From Kordiimonas lipolytica (GTDB taxonomy: Bacteria > Pseudomonadota > Alphaproteobacteria > Sphingomonadales > Kordiimonadaceae), in the NCBI RefSeq assembly GCF_001550065.1, contig NZ_LRUB01000007.1:1-64000 (forward strand): a stretch of 64,000 nt of DNA, given 5' to 3'. Every line of letters begins with the position of its first letter. Positions within the stretch are counted from its first letter, which is position 1. The notes beneath the pieces were generated by a model that was not told the origin of the DNA, did no database searches, and saw only the letters and a program-made list of their open reading frames with translations. The position numbers and the translations under genes are program-made. This document shows positions 17,433 to 25,953 of this stretch, piece by piece.

Positions 17433-19772
17433 ATGAAAACTGTCCATCGAACCCGCAATCGGGCCTTGGCCACAGGTGCGTCACTTGGCGCAATCCTGCT
17501 TGCCAGCGGTGCCGCATTTGCACAGGATTCCGATAGCAATACATTGTCGCTTGAGGAGATTGTGGTAACGGCGCAAAAACGTGCCCAGTCCACGCAGGAT
17601 GTACCTGTTTCCATCACGGCCTTTGATGCCAACTTCACAAAGCGTGTGAATTTGGATGATGTGAAGGATCTGGTGAAGTTTGCGCCTGGTTTTTCCGGCG
17701 ACAGTAAAGACAGCTTCATCGACTATATCAACATTCGCGGTATCTCCACGAACGACTTCGGCGTTGGCGGCGATCCATCCGTTGGCTTCTTCAAGAACGG
17801 TCTCTATCAAGGTCGGAACGGTGTGGTTGTAACCTCCATGTTCGATATGGAGCGCGCGGAAGTGTTGCGCGGTCCGCAGGGCTTCCTGTTCGGCCGTAAC
17901 GCCATCAGTGGCGCTGTCAGCCTGCATACGCAAAAGCCGAATTTCGACGATAATGACGGTTATGTAGAAGTTGGGCTTGGCGAGCGTGGCATCTTTGAAG
18001 CTGAAGGCGCTATTAACCTGCCAATGTCAGACAATTTTGCCCTTCGTCTCGCGGCTTACCACAGCGAAGAGAACGGCTATGTCGATAACACGGCCAGGCC
18101 AAATGACGACAAGCTTGTAGCCCATGACAAGTCTGCCTTCCGGGCGACGGCTGCTATGCGCGGTGAGAGCTGGGATGCCACTGTCATGGCGGAATATGAG
18201 GACCGTGACCAATCTGGTTCCATCTACCGTCTTATCCGCGATGACGTGCCGGAGAATGACGGTTTCTCCATCGTCCAGCACCTGAAAAATGTACTGGGTG
18301 AAGAGAATGTGCTGCCGGGCGGCAACAAACGCGATGTGGGGGCCGACCAAAAGCTTGGCAACTATGACCGCGGTGAAGTCCTGTCGCTGAGCGCGGAGAT
18401 CAACGTGGACCTTGAGTTTGCCACCCTGACATCCATGACGGGATACAAGGACCACGACTATGAGTATGCCGAAGATTTCGACGGCATGCCGATTGGCTTC
18501 AACGACTATGGCCAGATCCAGAGCGGTGACTATTTCGAGCAGGAGCTGCGTCTCGTATCGAATGGTGACGGCCCGCTGAGCTGGTATGCCGGTGTTTCTT
18601 ACTATAAGGAAAACATCGATGCGCACTTCGATCAGCGTGCTGACGAAGAAGTCATGTGCCTTGTTTACTATTACTACAGCTGTTCTGAAGTGTTTGCCTA
18701 CTATGAGTGGGGCGAGTTCACGCCAAACGCTGTTGGCCTTCTGGAATCGAACGATGTTACCGGCAGCTATGAAGGTTGGGGCGCATACCTTGACCTGACC
18801 TATGCTGTTAGCGACAAGTTCGAAGTAGGTATGGGCCTGCGCTACAGCAAGGACACCAAGGAATTTGGCAACAACATCCTGCCAGTGGAAAGTGAGCTCG
18901 GACCGTTCTGGGCATTCGGTGTTACCACTGACGGCTTCGTGACTGGCAAGCATTCCTGGGATGATTTCACCCCACGCTTCGTAGCGCGCTATCGCCCGAA
19001 TGACGACTGGATGATCTATGCCAGTGCCACGCGTGGCTTTAAGGCAGGCGGTTTCGGCAGCTTCGCCGTTGAAGCGGACGATGACGATGTAAATGATGAT
19101 CTGGTGGCCGAAAACGCGACGCTGAACCAGTTCGATCCGGAAACCGTTTGGTCCTATGAGGTAGGCGTGAAAGGCGACATGTTCGACCGCCGTATCCGCA
19201 TGGACATGAGCGTTTACCACTATCGCTACAAAGACCTGCAGTTGAACTATTTCGACAAGGGCACGCGGGTAACCAACGTGGGTAAAGTGAAGGCGACCGG
19301 TATCGAGGGTACTGTTCAGGCGATCCTGAGCGAGAACTTCGACCTGTTCCTGTCAACGTCCTACAACGATAATGAGATCAGCAATGTTGATCCGGTTGTT
19401 GCTGAAGGTGTCGACGGCAATACGCTGCCGGGCACGCCGAAGTTCACCTTCGCAGGCCTGTTGTCTTACCACCAGCCGATTGGTGACGATGGTGAGATCA
19501 ACGCGTCCATCGACTGGCGGACCCAGACCAAGACCTATGGCGGTCTCGATAACATCGACCTCTATGCCCAAGAAGGTTGGTCTGACTTCTCGGCTCGCGT
19601 GGGCTACGAAAGCAACAGCGGCTGGCAAGTTGTGGCCTATGTAGAGAACATCTTTAACCGCATGTATTATGACGGCACCGCCGAAGGCGGGGATTTCTTC
19701 CCTGGTCATGGTTTCGGTATCAGCCGTCCGCGGACGTTCGGCGCCCGGTTTACCTATCGCTTCGGCAGCTAG
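17433..19772 (+). CDS. TonB-dependent outer-membrane receptor
   Basis: A 779-residue receptor. A Sec signal peptide ends at AAFAQDSDS (about residue 31). It is followed by a TonB-box-like segment EEIVVTAQKRAQ, a plug domain (about 50-170, with VPVSITAFDANF and VLRGPQGFLFGRNAISGAV) and a 22-strand barrel ending in FTYRFGS with a C-terminal aromatic context. I used ATG 17433 because GGAGGAG lies before it and the signal peptide then begins correctly. The EIVVTAQKR start and barrel are of the type common in sphingomonads and relatives for plant compounds and siderophores. It lies in the amine-degradation region, but its substrate cannot be inferred. Confidence 0.93.
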   Translation: MKTVHRTRNRALATGASLGAILLASGAAFAQDSDSNTLSLEEIVVTAQKRAQSTQDVPVSITAFDANFTKRVNLDDVKDLVKFAPGFSGDSKDSFIDYINIRGISTNDFGVGGDPSVGFFKNGLYQGRNGVVVTSMFDMERAEVLRGPQGFLFGRNAISGAVSLHTQKPNFDDNDGYVEVGLGERGIFEAEGAINLPMSDNFALRLAAYHSEENGYVDNTARPNDDKLVAHDKSAFRATAAMRGESWDATVMAEYEDRDQSGSIYRLIRDDVPENDGFSIVQHLKNVLGEENVLPGGNKRDVGADQKLGNYDRGEVLSLSAEINVDLEFATLTSMTGYKDHDYEYAEDFDGMPIGFNDYGQIQSGDYFEQELRLVSNGDGPLSWYAGVSYYKENIDAHFDQRADEEVMCLVYYYYSCSEVFAYYEWGEFTPNAVGLLESNDVTGSYEGWGAYLDLTYAVSDKFEVGMGLRYSKDTKEFGNNILPVESELGPFWAFGVTTDGFVTGKHSWDDFTPRFVARYRPNDDWMIYASATRGFKAGGFGSFAVEADDDDVNDDLVAENATLNQFDPETVWSYEVGVKGDMFDRRIRMDMSVYHYRYKDLQLNYFDKGTRVTNVGKVKATGIEGTVQAILSENFDLFLSTSYNDNEISNVDPVVAEGVDGNTLPGTPKFTFAGLLSYHQPIGDDGEINASIDWRTQTKTYGGLDNIDLYAQEGWSDFSARVGYESNSGWQVVAYVENIFNRMYYDGTAEGGDFFPGHGFGISRPRTFGARFTYRFGS

Positions 19773-19816
19773 GACTGACGCCTAACTGGTTGTAATTAAA
19801 AGAGTATCATTTTGTT

Positions 19817-19842
19817 GGAGAGGCCTGCGGGCCTCTCCTTTC
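19817..19842 (+). terminator. Terminator after the TonB receptor gene
   Basis: A perfect 9-bp GC-rich stem (19817-19825 with 19830-19838) with a 4-base loop is followed by TTT. It lies 44 bases past the receptor stop and 15 bases before the next start codon. It may end the receptor transcript or attenuate read-through. Confidence 0.65.
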
Positions 19843-19856
19843 AGATGAGGTGTGTC

Positions 19857-21185
19857 ATGAATGACCAAAGTAAACGAGTGAATGACGACTTGGCCGCCTA
19901 TTGGATGCCATTTACGCCAAACAAGGATTTCAAGGCCAACCCGCGCATTCTGGAAAGCGCGGATGGGCTATATTATAAAACCAGCGACGGGCGCCAGGTG
20001 ATCGACGGATCATCCGGCCTTTGGTGCTGTGCGCTTGGCCACAACCACCCGAAGGTAGTGGAAGCCATCAGGGAACAGGCCGGGGTGCTGGATTATTCCA
20101 CGGCCTTCGCGTTCGGGCACAAGGGTGCGTTCGAACTTGCCAACATGCTTCGGGACACCATGCCGGGCAGCCTGGATCATTTCTTTTTCACCAACTCGGG
20201 CTCTGAATCGGTGGATACCGCGCTCAAGATCGCAATTGGCTACCACCGCTTGCGTGGTGAAGGCCAGCGCACGCGGCTGATCGGCCGGGTGGGCGGCTAT
20301 CACGGTGTGGGCTTCGGCGGCATTTCCGTTGGCGGCATGGTGAATAACCGCAAATTCTTCGGCTCGCTGTTGCCGGGCGTGGACCATCTGCCGTTCCCAT
20401 ATAATCCGGATACCATGTCCATGAGCCGGGGCCAGCCTGAAGGCGGCATGCATCTGGCGGACGAGCTTGAGAATATCATCGGCCTTCATGACCCCAGCAC
20501 CATTGCGGCCGTGATCGTTGAGCCGGCTGCTGGTTCCTGTGGCGTCTATATCCCACCGAAGGGTTACCTTGAGCGGCTGCGTGAGATCACTAAGAAGCAC
20601 GGCATCCTCTTGATCTTTGATGAGGTGATCACTGCATTTGGGCGTCTTGGTTATGCTTCTGCATCCGAGCGTTTCGGGATTGAGCCTGATCTGATGACCA
20701 CAGCGAAGGCCATCAACAACGGCGCTGTGCCGATGGGGGCAGTGGCCGTGCAAAAGGAAATCTACGATACCTTTATGGACGAGACCAAAGCCGGTGTGGA
20801 GCTGTTCCACGGCTATACCTATTCTGCCCACCCGCTTGCGGTGGCGGCGGCTATTGCCACGCAGAAGGCCTTTAAGGAAGAGGGCGTCTATGAAAACGTC
20901 CGTGCGCTCAGCGGCTATTTCGAGGACATGGTCCATGATCTTGCCTCTGCCGATACGGTCACGGATGCCCGCAACCTGGGCTTCATGAGCGCGATTACAT
21001 TCGCCCATAAGGACGGTACGCCGATGAAGCGGGCTGGCGAGATTTTCCAGCGTTCTTATGAAAATGGCCTGAAGGTTCGGATGAGCGGCGACCATATCGC
21101 GATCGCACCGCCGCTCAATATATCCAAATCAGATATTGACAAGATCGGTGAAATCATGCGGAAAACCATCAACGAGGTTGGTTAG
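19857..21185 (+). CDS. Omega-amino acid:pyruvate aminotransferase
   Basis: A 442-residue class III PLP aminotransferase resembling beta-alanine/omega-amino acid:pyruvate transaminases. The N-terminal AAYWMPFTPNKDFKANPRI is diagnostic for this branch. Further motifs are IDGSSGLWCCALGHNHPK, FFTNSGSESVDTALK, LIFDEVITAFGRLGYAS and the Schiff-base lysine in MTTAKAINNGAVPMGAV. It can use beta-alanine, GABA or amines as donors, so it would supply semialdehyde for the GabD reaction encoded upstream. I chose ATG 19857 (GATGAGG before it) over ATG 19812 because the longer reading would run through the terminator hairpin. Confidence 0.9.
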   Translation: MNDQSKRVNDDLAAYWMPFTPNKDFKANPRILESADGLYYKTSDGRQVIDGSSGLWCCALGHNHPKVVEAIREQAGVLDYSTAFAFGHKGAFELANMLRDTMPGSLDHFFFTNSGSESVDTALKIAIGYHRLRGEGQRTRLIGRVGGYHGVGFGGISVGGMVNNRKFFGSLLPGVDHLPFPYNPDTMSMSRGQPEGGMHLADELENIIGLHDPSTIAAVIVEPAAGSCGVYIPPKGYLERLREITKKHGILLIFDEVITAFGRLGYASASERFGIEPDLMTTAKAINNGAVPMGAVAVQKEIYDTFMDETKAGVELFHGYTYSAHPLAVAAAIATQKAFKEEGVYENVRALSGYFEDMVHDLASADTVTDARNLGFMSAITFAHKDGTPMKRAGEIFQRSYENGLKVRMSGDHIAIAPPLNISKSDIDKIGEIMRKTINEVG

Positions 21186-21199
21186 TATCGCGAGATTTC

Positions 21200-21472
21200 A
21201 TGGTCAGAAAACATGTCAAAAGGGTAATGCCCGCCACGCGCATCGGACGCATTGTGGTGGGCATTCTTCTTATTATCGGCGGCGTGCTGGGCTTTTTGCC
21301 TGTTCTTGGCTTCTGGATGATCCCGCTTGGTTTCCTCGTGCTTTCGGTTGATTTCCCGGCGGTTCGCCGGTTTCGGCGGAACCAGGAAGTTAGACTCGGG
21401 CGTTGGTGGCAAACGCGCAAGGCCAACCACAAGAAAAGGCAAAAAAAGAAAAGCGAGGAGACACCTGAATGA
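21200..21472 (+). CDS. Small PGPGW-type membrane protein
   Basis: A 90-residue protein with two closely spaced transmembrane helices (about 17-35 and 38-53) joined by a tight turn. The segment LGFLPVLGFWMIPLGFLVLS fits the PGPGW family of putative transmembrane proteins, with the usual PGPGW turn changed. The tail is strongly basic (KANHKKRQKKKSEE) and should lie in the cytoplasm. It overlaps the next gene by 4 bases, so translation is likely coupled. Its function is unknown. Confidence 0.75.
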   Translation: MVRKHVKRVMPATRIGRIVVGILLIIGGVLGFLPVLGFWMIPLGFLVLSVDFPAVRRFRRNQEVRLGRWWQTRKANHKKRQKKKSEETPE

Positions 21473-22455
21473 CATATGCGATCAGCTATGACGATATTCT
21501 AAGTGCTGCCAACCAGATAGCTGGTGTGGCGGTGCGAACGCCCCTGATAGAGAGCCCTGCGCTCAACGACCGTGTAGGCGGCAGAGTGTTCATCAAGCCG
21601 GAGAACCTCCAGCGCGTAGGGGCCTTCAAGTTTCGTGGTGCCTACAATCGCCTCTCACGCCTGACGGATGCAGAAAAAGCCTGTGGTGTTGTGGCTTTTT
21701 CAAGTGGGAACCACGCGCAAGGGATAGCGCACGCGGCAGAGCTGCTGGGCATTAAAGCAACGATTGTCATGCCTAAGGATGCACCCGAGCTGAAGCTTGC
21801 CAACACGCGCGGCTTTGGCGCTGAAGTAGTGCTTTATGACCGCTATAACGAAGACCGGGAAGCGGTTGCCGGGCGTGTGGTGGGCGACAGCGGCGCGACC
21901 GTTGTGCCCCCCTATAACGACCCTTTCATCATGGCCGGCCAGGGCACTGTGGGGCTGGAAATTGCCCAGGACCTTGAGGCCATGGGCGTGACGCCGGACC
22001 AGGCGGTCATCAACTGCGGTGGTGGTGGTTTGTGCTCAGGGGCCTATATGGCGCTCTATAAGCATTTTCCTGAACTGAACGGTTATGTGGTTGAACCCGA
22101 AGCCTTCGATGACGTCACACGGTCGCTTGAAAGCGGCACGATCGAACAGGTGGATTTTGGTGCGCGGTCCGTGTGCGACGCCTTGTTGACGCCAAGTGCG
22201 GGCGACTTGACGTTCCCGATCATGAAAGACCTCGGGCTGAAGGGAATTACCGTGTCGGACGATGAGGCGCTGGACGCTGTGGCCTATGCAGCCATTCGCA
22301 TGAAGCTGGTGGGCGAGCCGGGCGGCGTTGCGTCGCTTGGGGCACTTCTGTCTGGCAAGTTTGAGGCCAAAGACAAGACCACGGTGGTGGTGATTAGTGG
22401 TGGTAATATCGAACCAGCTCAGCTTCAGGCGTGTCTTGAAAGAAGCGTGACATAA
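21469..22455 (+). CDS. PLP-dependent threonine/serine dehydratase-like enzyme
   Basis: A 328-residue fold-type II PLP enzyme of the catabolic threonine dehydratase / serine racemase group. The PLP lysine lies in RVGAFKFRGAYNRL, the substrate loop is AFSSGNHAQGIAHAAE, and the phosphate-binding glycine loop is NCGGGGLCSGAYMAL. There is no C-terminal ACT domain, so it is not the isoleucine-feedback type. It would deaminate threonine, serine or a hydroxylated amino acid such as 3-hydroxyaspartate. Sitting after the aminotransferase, it may serve amino-acid catabolism. The substrate cannot be decided from these motifs. Confidence 0.85.
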   Translation: MTYAISYDDILSAANQIAGVAVRTPLIESPALNDRVGGRVFIKPENLQRVGAFKFRGAYNRLSRLTDAEKACGVVAFSSGNHAQGIAHAAELLGIKATIVMPKDAPELKLANTRGFGAEVVLYDRYNEDREAVAGRVVGDSGATVVPPYNDPFIMAGQGTVGLEIAQDLEAMGVTPDQAVINCGGGGLCSGAYMALYKHFPELNGYVVEPEAFDDVTRSLESGTIEQVDFGARSVCDALLTPSAGDLTFPIMKDLGLKGITVSDDEALDAVAYAAIRMKLVGEPGGVASLGALLSGKFEAKDKTTVVVISGGNIEPAQLQACLERSVT

Positions 22456-22559
22456 GGTCGCGGATAGGGCTTGGCCTCGGGCGCTGGTTGCGCTATAGAG
22501 CGGTCGAGATGGTTTGTTAAGGGCACCGGGACAGTGCCAGTCAATTGGAGCGAGATACA

Positions 22560-22673
22560 ATGATGGATATCAACGAACAGGAACGCACCTTCGATGGTTT
22601 CATGAAAGCAATGGTACGGGGTACTGCTGCTGTCGTTGTGCTGATGATCTTTCTGGCGGCCTTCGTTGCCTAA
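22560..22673 (+). CDS. Aa3-type cytochrome c oxidase subunit IV (37 residues)
   Basis: A very short gene with two adjacent ATG codons (22560 and 22563) preceded by GGAGCGAG. The protein reads MMDINEQERTFDGFMKAM, then a single membrane helix VVVLMIFLAAFVA, then stop. This matches the tiny bacterial aa3-type oxidase subunit IV of alphaproteobacteria: a short polar N-terminus with a helix containing the F.GF.K..... arrangement. It is thought to add one helix to the respiratory oxidase. A strong terminator follows directly. No other oxidase genes are in the window, which is usual for this orphan subunit. Confidence 0.72.
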   Translation: MMDINEQERTFDGFMKAMVRGTAAVVVLMIFLAAFVA

Positions 22674-22692
22674 GGCGTGAGCCATACCCAAT

Positions 22693-22722
22693 AAAAAAGC
22701 GGCCAGATGGCCGCTTTTTTTT
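22693..22722. terminator. Bidirectional terminator between coxIV and hspQ
   Basis: A 12-bp perfect stem (22693-22704 with 22709-22720) with a GC core AGCGGCC, a 4-base loop and A/T tracts on both sides. It can end transcription from the left (subunit IV gene) and from the right (hspQ). Confidence 0.88.
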
Positions 22723-22744
22723 ATGCCTGGCCTTGATGGCCTCC

Positions 22745-23089
22745 TTAGTGGCGAGGAATAGCCTTCAGCTCATACTGCCCCTTTTCAAGGTGGCCGAACA
22801 GCTCGCCAACATCCGGGTGATTGACAGGCTCATCTGAATCGTCTGCGACCAGGTTCTGCTGCGAGACATATGCCTCATAGCTCGAATCCTCATTTTCCGC
22901 GAACAGGTGATAGAAGGGCTGTTCCTTGGCCGGGCGGATCTCCGCTGGAATGGATTCCCACCATTCCTCGGAATTGGAAAATTCTGCATCCACATCGAAA
23001 ACCACGCCACGGAACGGGAAATAGCGGTGCCGAACCACCTGGCCGATCGTAAACAGAGGGTTTTTCGTTACTTTTGGATCATGCTGCAT
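22745..23089 (-). CDS. hspQ: Heat shock protein HspQ (YccV-like)
   Basis: A 114-residue protein of the HspQ / hemimethylated-DNA-binding family. Typical features are FTIGQVVRHRYFPFRGVVFD near the N-terminus, the cluster EEWWESIP, and QPFYHLFAENEDSSYEAYV. In E. coli HspQ affects Lon protease specificity and DnaA levels. The C-terminal region HPDVGELFGHLEKGQYEL is also typical. It is a monocistronic minus-strand gene bounded by a shared terminator. Confidence 0.92.
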   Translation of the reverse strand: MQHDPKVTKNPLFTIGQVVRHRYFPFRGVVFDVDAEFSNSEEWWESIPAEIRPAKEQPFYHLFAENEDSSYEAYVSQQNLVADDSDEPVNHPDVGELFGHLEKGQYELKAIPRH

Positions 23090-23272
23090 TTTAGCTTACG
23101 ACTCCTTTACTGAAGCGTCAGATAGGCATCTCAAGCATCTTTGTCAACAAAGCTTGCAATTTATCGCACGCGGGGGTCACTCTAGCGCACAGAAGTTGGC
23201 AAAAGCTTACCAAGCCCTAAGAAATTTACGTTTTTTATTGGGGCAGCGTGAACATAACAATAGGGAGGTATC

Positions 23273-25105
23273 ATGCTTCGTAATACCGTTTCATCTTTCG
23301 CACTTCTGCTGGCGCTGACGGCCTGCGAACCCGCGAATGACACTAAAACCGCGCAGGAAGGTCAGGCCACTGAACAGGTCCAGGACGTCAATGCGCAGAT
23401 CACAGCTTTCTTTGACGAAGCCATGAAGGCTCGTCTGGCGCTCAACCCACTGATGGCTGAACGTCTGGGCGATCGCAGCAACAACGATAAATGGCCGGAA
23501 CTGACCGACGCGGCTGAAGACGAACAGCTGCAACTGATCAAGGATCAACTGGCCACGCTGAGGACCTTCAATTTCGACAGCCTGAACGAGAAAAACCAGC
23601 TCAGCTACCGGATTTTCGAGATCACGGCCGAGCGTTCGATCGAAAACGACCGCTGGCGTGACTATGGCTACCCCGTCAACCAGATGTTCGGTTGGCAGAC
23701 AGGCATCCCAAGCCACCTGATGACTGTGCACCGCATCACAAATGTGGATGACGCCAAGGCCTACATCGCGCGCCTCAATGGTGTGAACACGCTGATGAGC
23801 CAGCTTGTTACATCACTTGAAAAACGGGCAGGCATGGGCATTCAGGCGCCGCAGTTTGTTTATCCTTATGTGATTGAAGCGTCTGAAAACCTGCTCAAAG
23901 GAACGCCTTTTGATGACAGCGGCGAAGACAGCGTGCTGCTGGCCGATTTCCGCAAGAAGGTGGCAGACCTTGAGATTTCAGAAGCCGAGCAGGCCGCACT
24001 GGTTGATGAAGCATCAGCCGCCCTGTTGGCGGGTGTGAAGCCTGGCTATGAGGCGCTGGTCATGGAGCTCAAAAAGCTTCAGGAAACAGCCACGACCGAT
24101 GATGGTGCCTGGAAGTTCCCTGACGGCGATGCCTTCTACGCGCAGGCACTGAAGAATATGACAACCACCGACATGACCGCCGACGAGATTCACAATGTGG
24201 GTCTTGAGAATGTGGAGCGGATCCATACGGCCATGCGCGAGATCATGGACAAGGTTGGCTTTGAAGGTACGCTGCAGGAATTCTTTGAATTCACGCGTAC
24301 TGACGAGCAGTTCTTCTATCCGAACACAGAAGAAGGCAAGGCGCAGTATCTGCAGCAGGCCCGCGATATTATCGACGGCATGCGCGCCAAGGTGCCTGAG
24401 TATTTCAGCCTGACACCAAGAGGCCCGATGGAAGTGCGGGCGGTTGAAAAGTTCCGCGAGGAATCTGCCGGCAAGGCTTTCTATAATCGCGGCGCGCCGG
24501 ATGGTTCCCGCCCGGGTATCTTCTATGCCAACCTGCGAGACATGAGCTTCATGCCGATCTACCAGCTTGAAGCGCTTGCCTACCACGAGGGCATTCCAGG
24601 ACACCATTTCCAGATCACCATCAGTCAGGAACTTGAAGGCGTGCCGCTGTTCCAGCGTGTTGCGCGTTTCACGGCTTTCTCCGAAGGCTGGGGCCTCTAT
24701 ACTGAGGAACTGGGCAAGGACATGGGCTTCTACGAAGATCCATATTCTGACTTTGGTCGTTTGGCAATGGAACTATGGCGTGCCTGCCGTCTGGTTGTGG
24801 ACACAGGTATTCACTCAAAGAAATGGACCCGTGAACAGGCGATTGATTATCTTGTTGAGAACACGCCAAACCCACGGGGCGACGCCGTAGCGGCAATCGA
24901 GCGCTATATCGTGATGCCGGGGCAGGCGACTGCCTATATGGTTGGCAAGCTCAAAATCATGGAGCTCCGCCAGAAGGCCATGGATGAGCTGGGCGACAAG
25001 TTCAGCTTTGCTGGCTTCCACCAGGTGGTGCTTGAAAATGGTGCGGTTCCACTTTCGATCCTTGAGGAGAATGTGGACGCCTGGATTAAGTCATTGAAAT
25101 CCTGA
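23273..25105 (+). CDS. DUF885 lipoprotein, putative metallopeptidase
   Basis: A 610-residue exported lipoprotein: the signal peptide ends in the lipobox LTAC (C18), so it is anchored in an outer or inner membrane facing the periplasm. The rest matches DUF885. Its key feature is YHEGIPGHHFQ (H438, E439, H444, H445), a zinc-type HE...HH motif, followed by SEGWGLYTEELGKDMG, whose glutamate could be a third ligand. Members are thought to be gluzincin-like peptidases. The ribosome site GGGAGG is strong. It is monocistronic, with a terminator downstream. Confidence 0.87.
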   Translation: MLRNTVSSFALLLALTACEPANDTKTAQEGQATEQVQDVNAQITAFFDEAMKARLALNPLMAERLGDRSNNDKWPELTDAAEDEQLQLIKDQLATLRTFNFDSLNEKNQLSYRIFEITAERSIENDRWRDYGYPVNQMFGWQTGIPSHLMTVHRITNVDDAKAYIARLNGVNTLMSQLVTSLEKRAGMGIQAPQFVYPYVIEASENLLKGTPFDDSGEDSVLLADFRKKVADLEISEAEQAALVDEASAALLAGVKPGYEALVMELKKLQETATTDDGAWKFPDGDAFYAQALKNMTTTDMTADEIHNVGLENVERIHTAMREIMDKVGFEGTLQEFFEFTRTDEQFFYPNTEEGKAQYLQQARDIIDGMRAKVPEYFSLTPRGPMEVRAVEKFREESAGKAFYNRGAPDGSRPGIFYANLRDMSFMPIYQLEALAYHEGIPGHHFQITISQELEGVPLFQRVARFTAFSEGWGLYTEELGKDMGFYEDPYSDFGRLAMELWRACRLVVDTGIHSKKWTREQAIDYLVENTPNPRGDAVAAIERYIVMPGQATAYMVGKLKIMELRQKAMDELGDKFSFAGFHQVVLENGAVPLSILEENVDAWIKSLKS

Positions 25106-25135
25106 AATTAGTCCCCATATAGGGACTATCTCTTG

Positions 25136-25168
25136 CGGCGGTGCCACGTCTGTGGTGCCGCCGTTTCT
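25136..25168 (+). terminator. Terminator after the DUF885 gene
   Basis: A 12-bp stem (25136-25147 with 25152-25163, including two G-T pairs), a 4-base loop and TTTCT after it. A smaller 7-bp hairpin at 25109-25128 sits between it and the stop codon. Confidence 0.75.
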
Positions 25169-25271
25169 ATAAGTGTCACGTCACGGAGCTGTAAGGCGGC
25201 TGTCAAAAAACTGCCTTCAAGCTGCGATATACAGGAGAGCACAATAGAAAGAATTGAAAGCGAGTGAATGA

Positions 25272-25472
25272 ATGGAAGATAGAATGAATAATACCATCAA
25301 TAATGAAGGCCTTCACAGGCTGGTCGCACATGAACTGAAGCGGATGCATCCCACGTCCCGCCAGGAAGCGTACGACAAAATGATCGGCCGTTTGGGGGTC
25401 TATGACCGCCAGGGCGATGTGATTGAAGCAGGCGTTCGCGCCTATTTCGACGGCGCGGCAGCCGCGCTTTAG
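25272..25472 (+). CDS. Small protein of unknown function
   Basis: A 66-residue protein I do not recognise. It contains a basic-polar helix LHRLVAHELKRMHPTSRQEAYDKMIGRLGVYD and a C-terminal helix VIEAGVRAYFDGAAAAL. It has no membrane segment, cysteine pair or known motif. ATG 25284 is an alternative start (GGAAGAT before it). The amphipathic helices and coding-like composition suggest a real gene, but this is not certain. It stands alone between the DUF885 terminator and the convergent DUF4170 gene. Confidence 0.55.
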   Translation: MEDRMNNTINNEGLHRLVAHELKRMHPTSRQEAYDKMIGRLGVYDRQGDVIEAGVRAYFDGAAAAL

Positions 25473-25577
25473 GCCGGTTGATCGCCACAGGCGATCCCAA
25501 TGCCTTCAACCTTCAAGGGCCCCACTTTCATGCAGGGCCCAAGATTTACAGAAAATCTGCTGATATAAGCCCGGAGT

Positions 25578-25799
25578 TTACTCTTCGGGCTGCAACAGCT
25601 TGTGCAGGTGCACGACCACATATTTGGTCATCGCATCGTCAACATTGGCCTGGCTGACACTGCGCCATGCGGCTTCTGCTTCCGTGTAACTTGGGTAAAT
25701 ACCCACGATGTCGACCTTATTGAGGTCCGCAAACTCGAGTTTTTGAGGGTCGGTCACCTGTCCGCCGAAGACAAGGTGGAGAAGTTGTTGTTCAGCCAT
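25578..25799 (-). CDS. DUF4170 protein
   Basis: A 73-residue alphaproteobacterial protein. LHLVFGGQVTDPQKLEFADL, the tyrosine-rich IVGIYPSYTEAEAAWRSVSQ and YVVVHLHKLLQPEE match DUF4170, a small alpha/beta fold of unknown role. The ribosome site AGGATGG lies before ATG 25799. It is divergent from the double-ACT gene, with about 150 bases between them. Confidence 0.85.
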   Translation of the reverse strand: MAEQQLLHLVFGGQVTDPQKLEFADLNKVDIVGIYPSYTEAEAAWRSVSQANVDDAMTKYVVVHLHKLLQPEE

Positions 25800-25953
25800 A
25801 AGTTACCATCCTGTTGCGTTTGCTCGGGCAACGATCCTGCCGTACTCGTTGCAAAATTTTTCTGCAGTCAGCAATGTGAAAACATTGATTGTGCGCGCGG
25901 CGTTTATTTAGCAAACTCGCAGCAAAACACCACCTTTTTCTAGGAGTACCACC

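Noticed and set aside
18027..19220. 397-residue antisense reading frame inside the TonB receptor gene
   Set aside because: Lies opposite a clear receptor gene and its protein sequence resembles no family. A by-product of high-GC codon bias.
20010..21095. 361-residue antisense reading frame inside the omega-aminotransferase gene
   Set aside because: Covered by a gene with full catalytic motifs; the antisense product is histidine- and arginine-rich as expected for a shadow frame.
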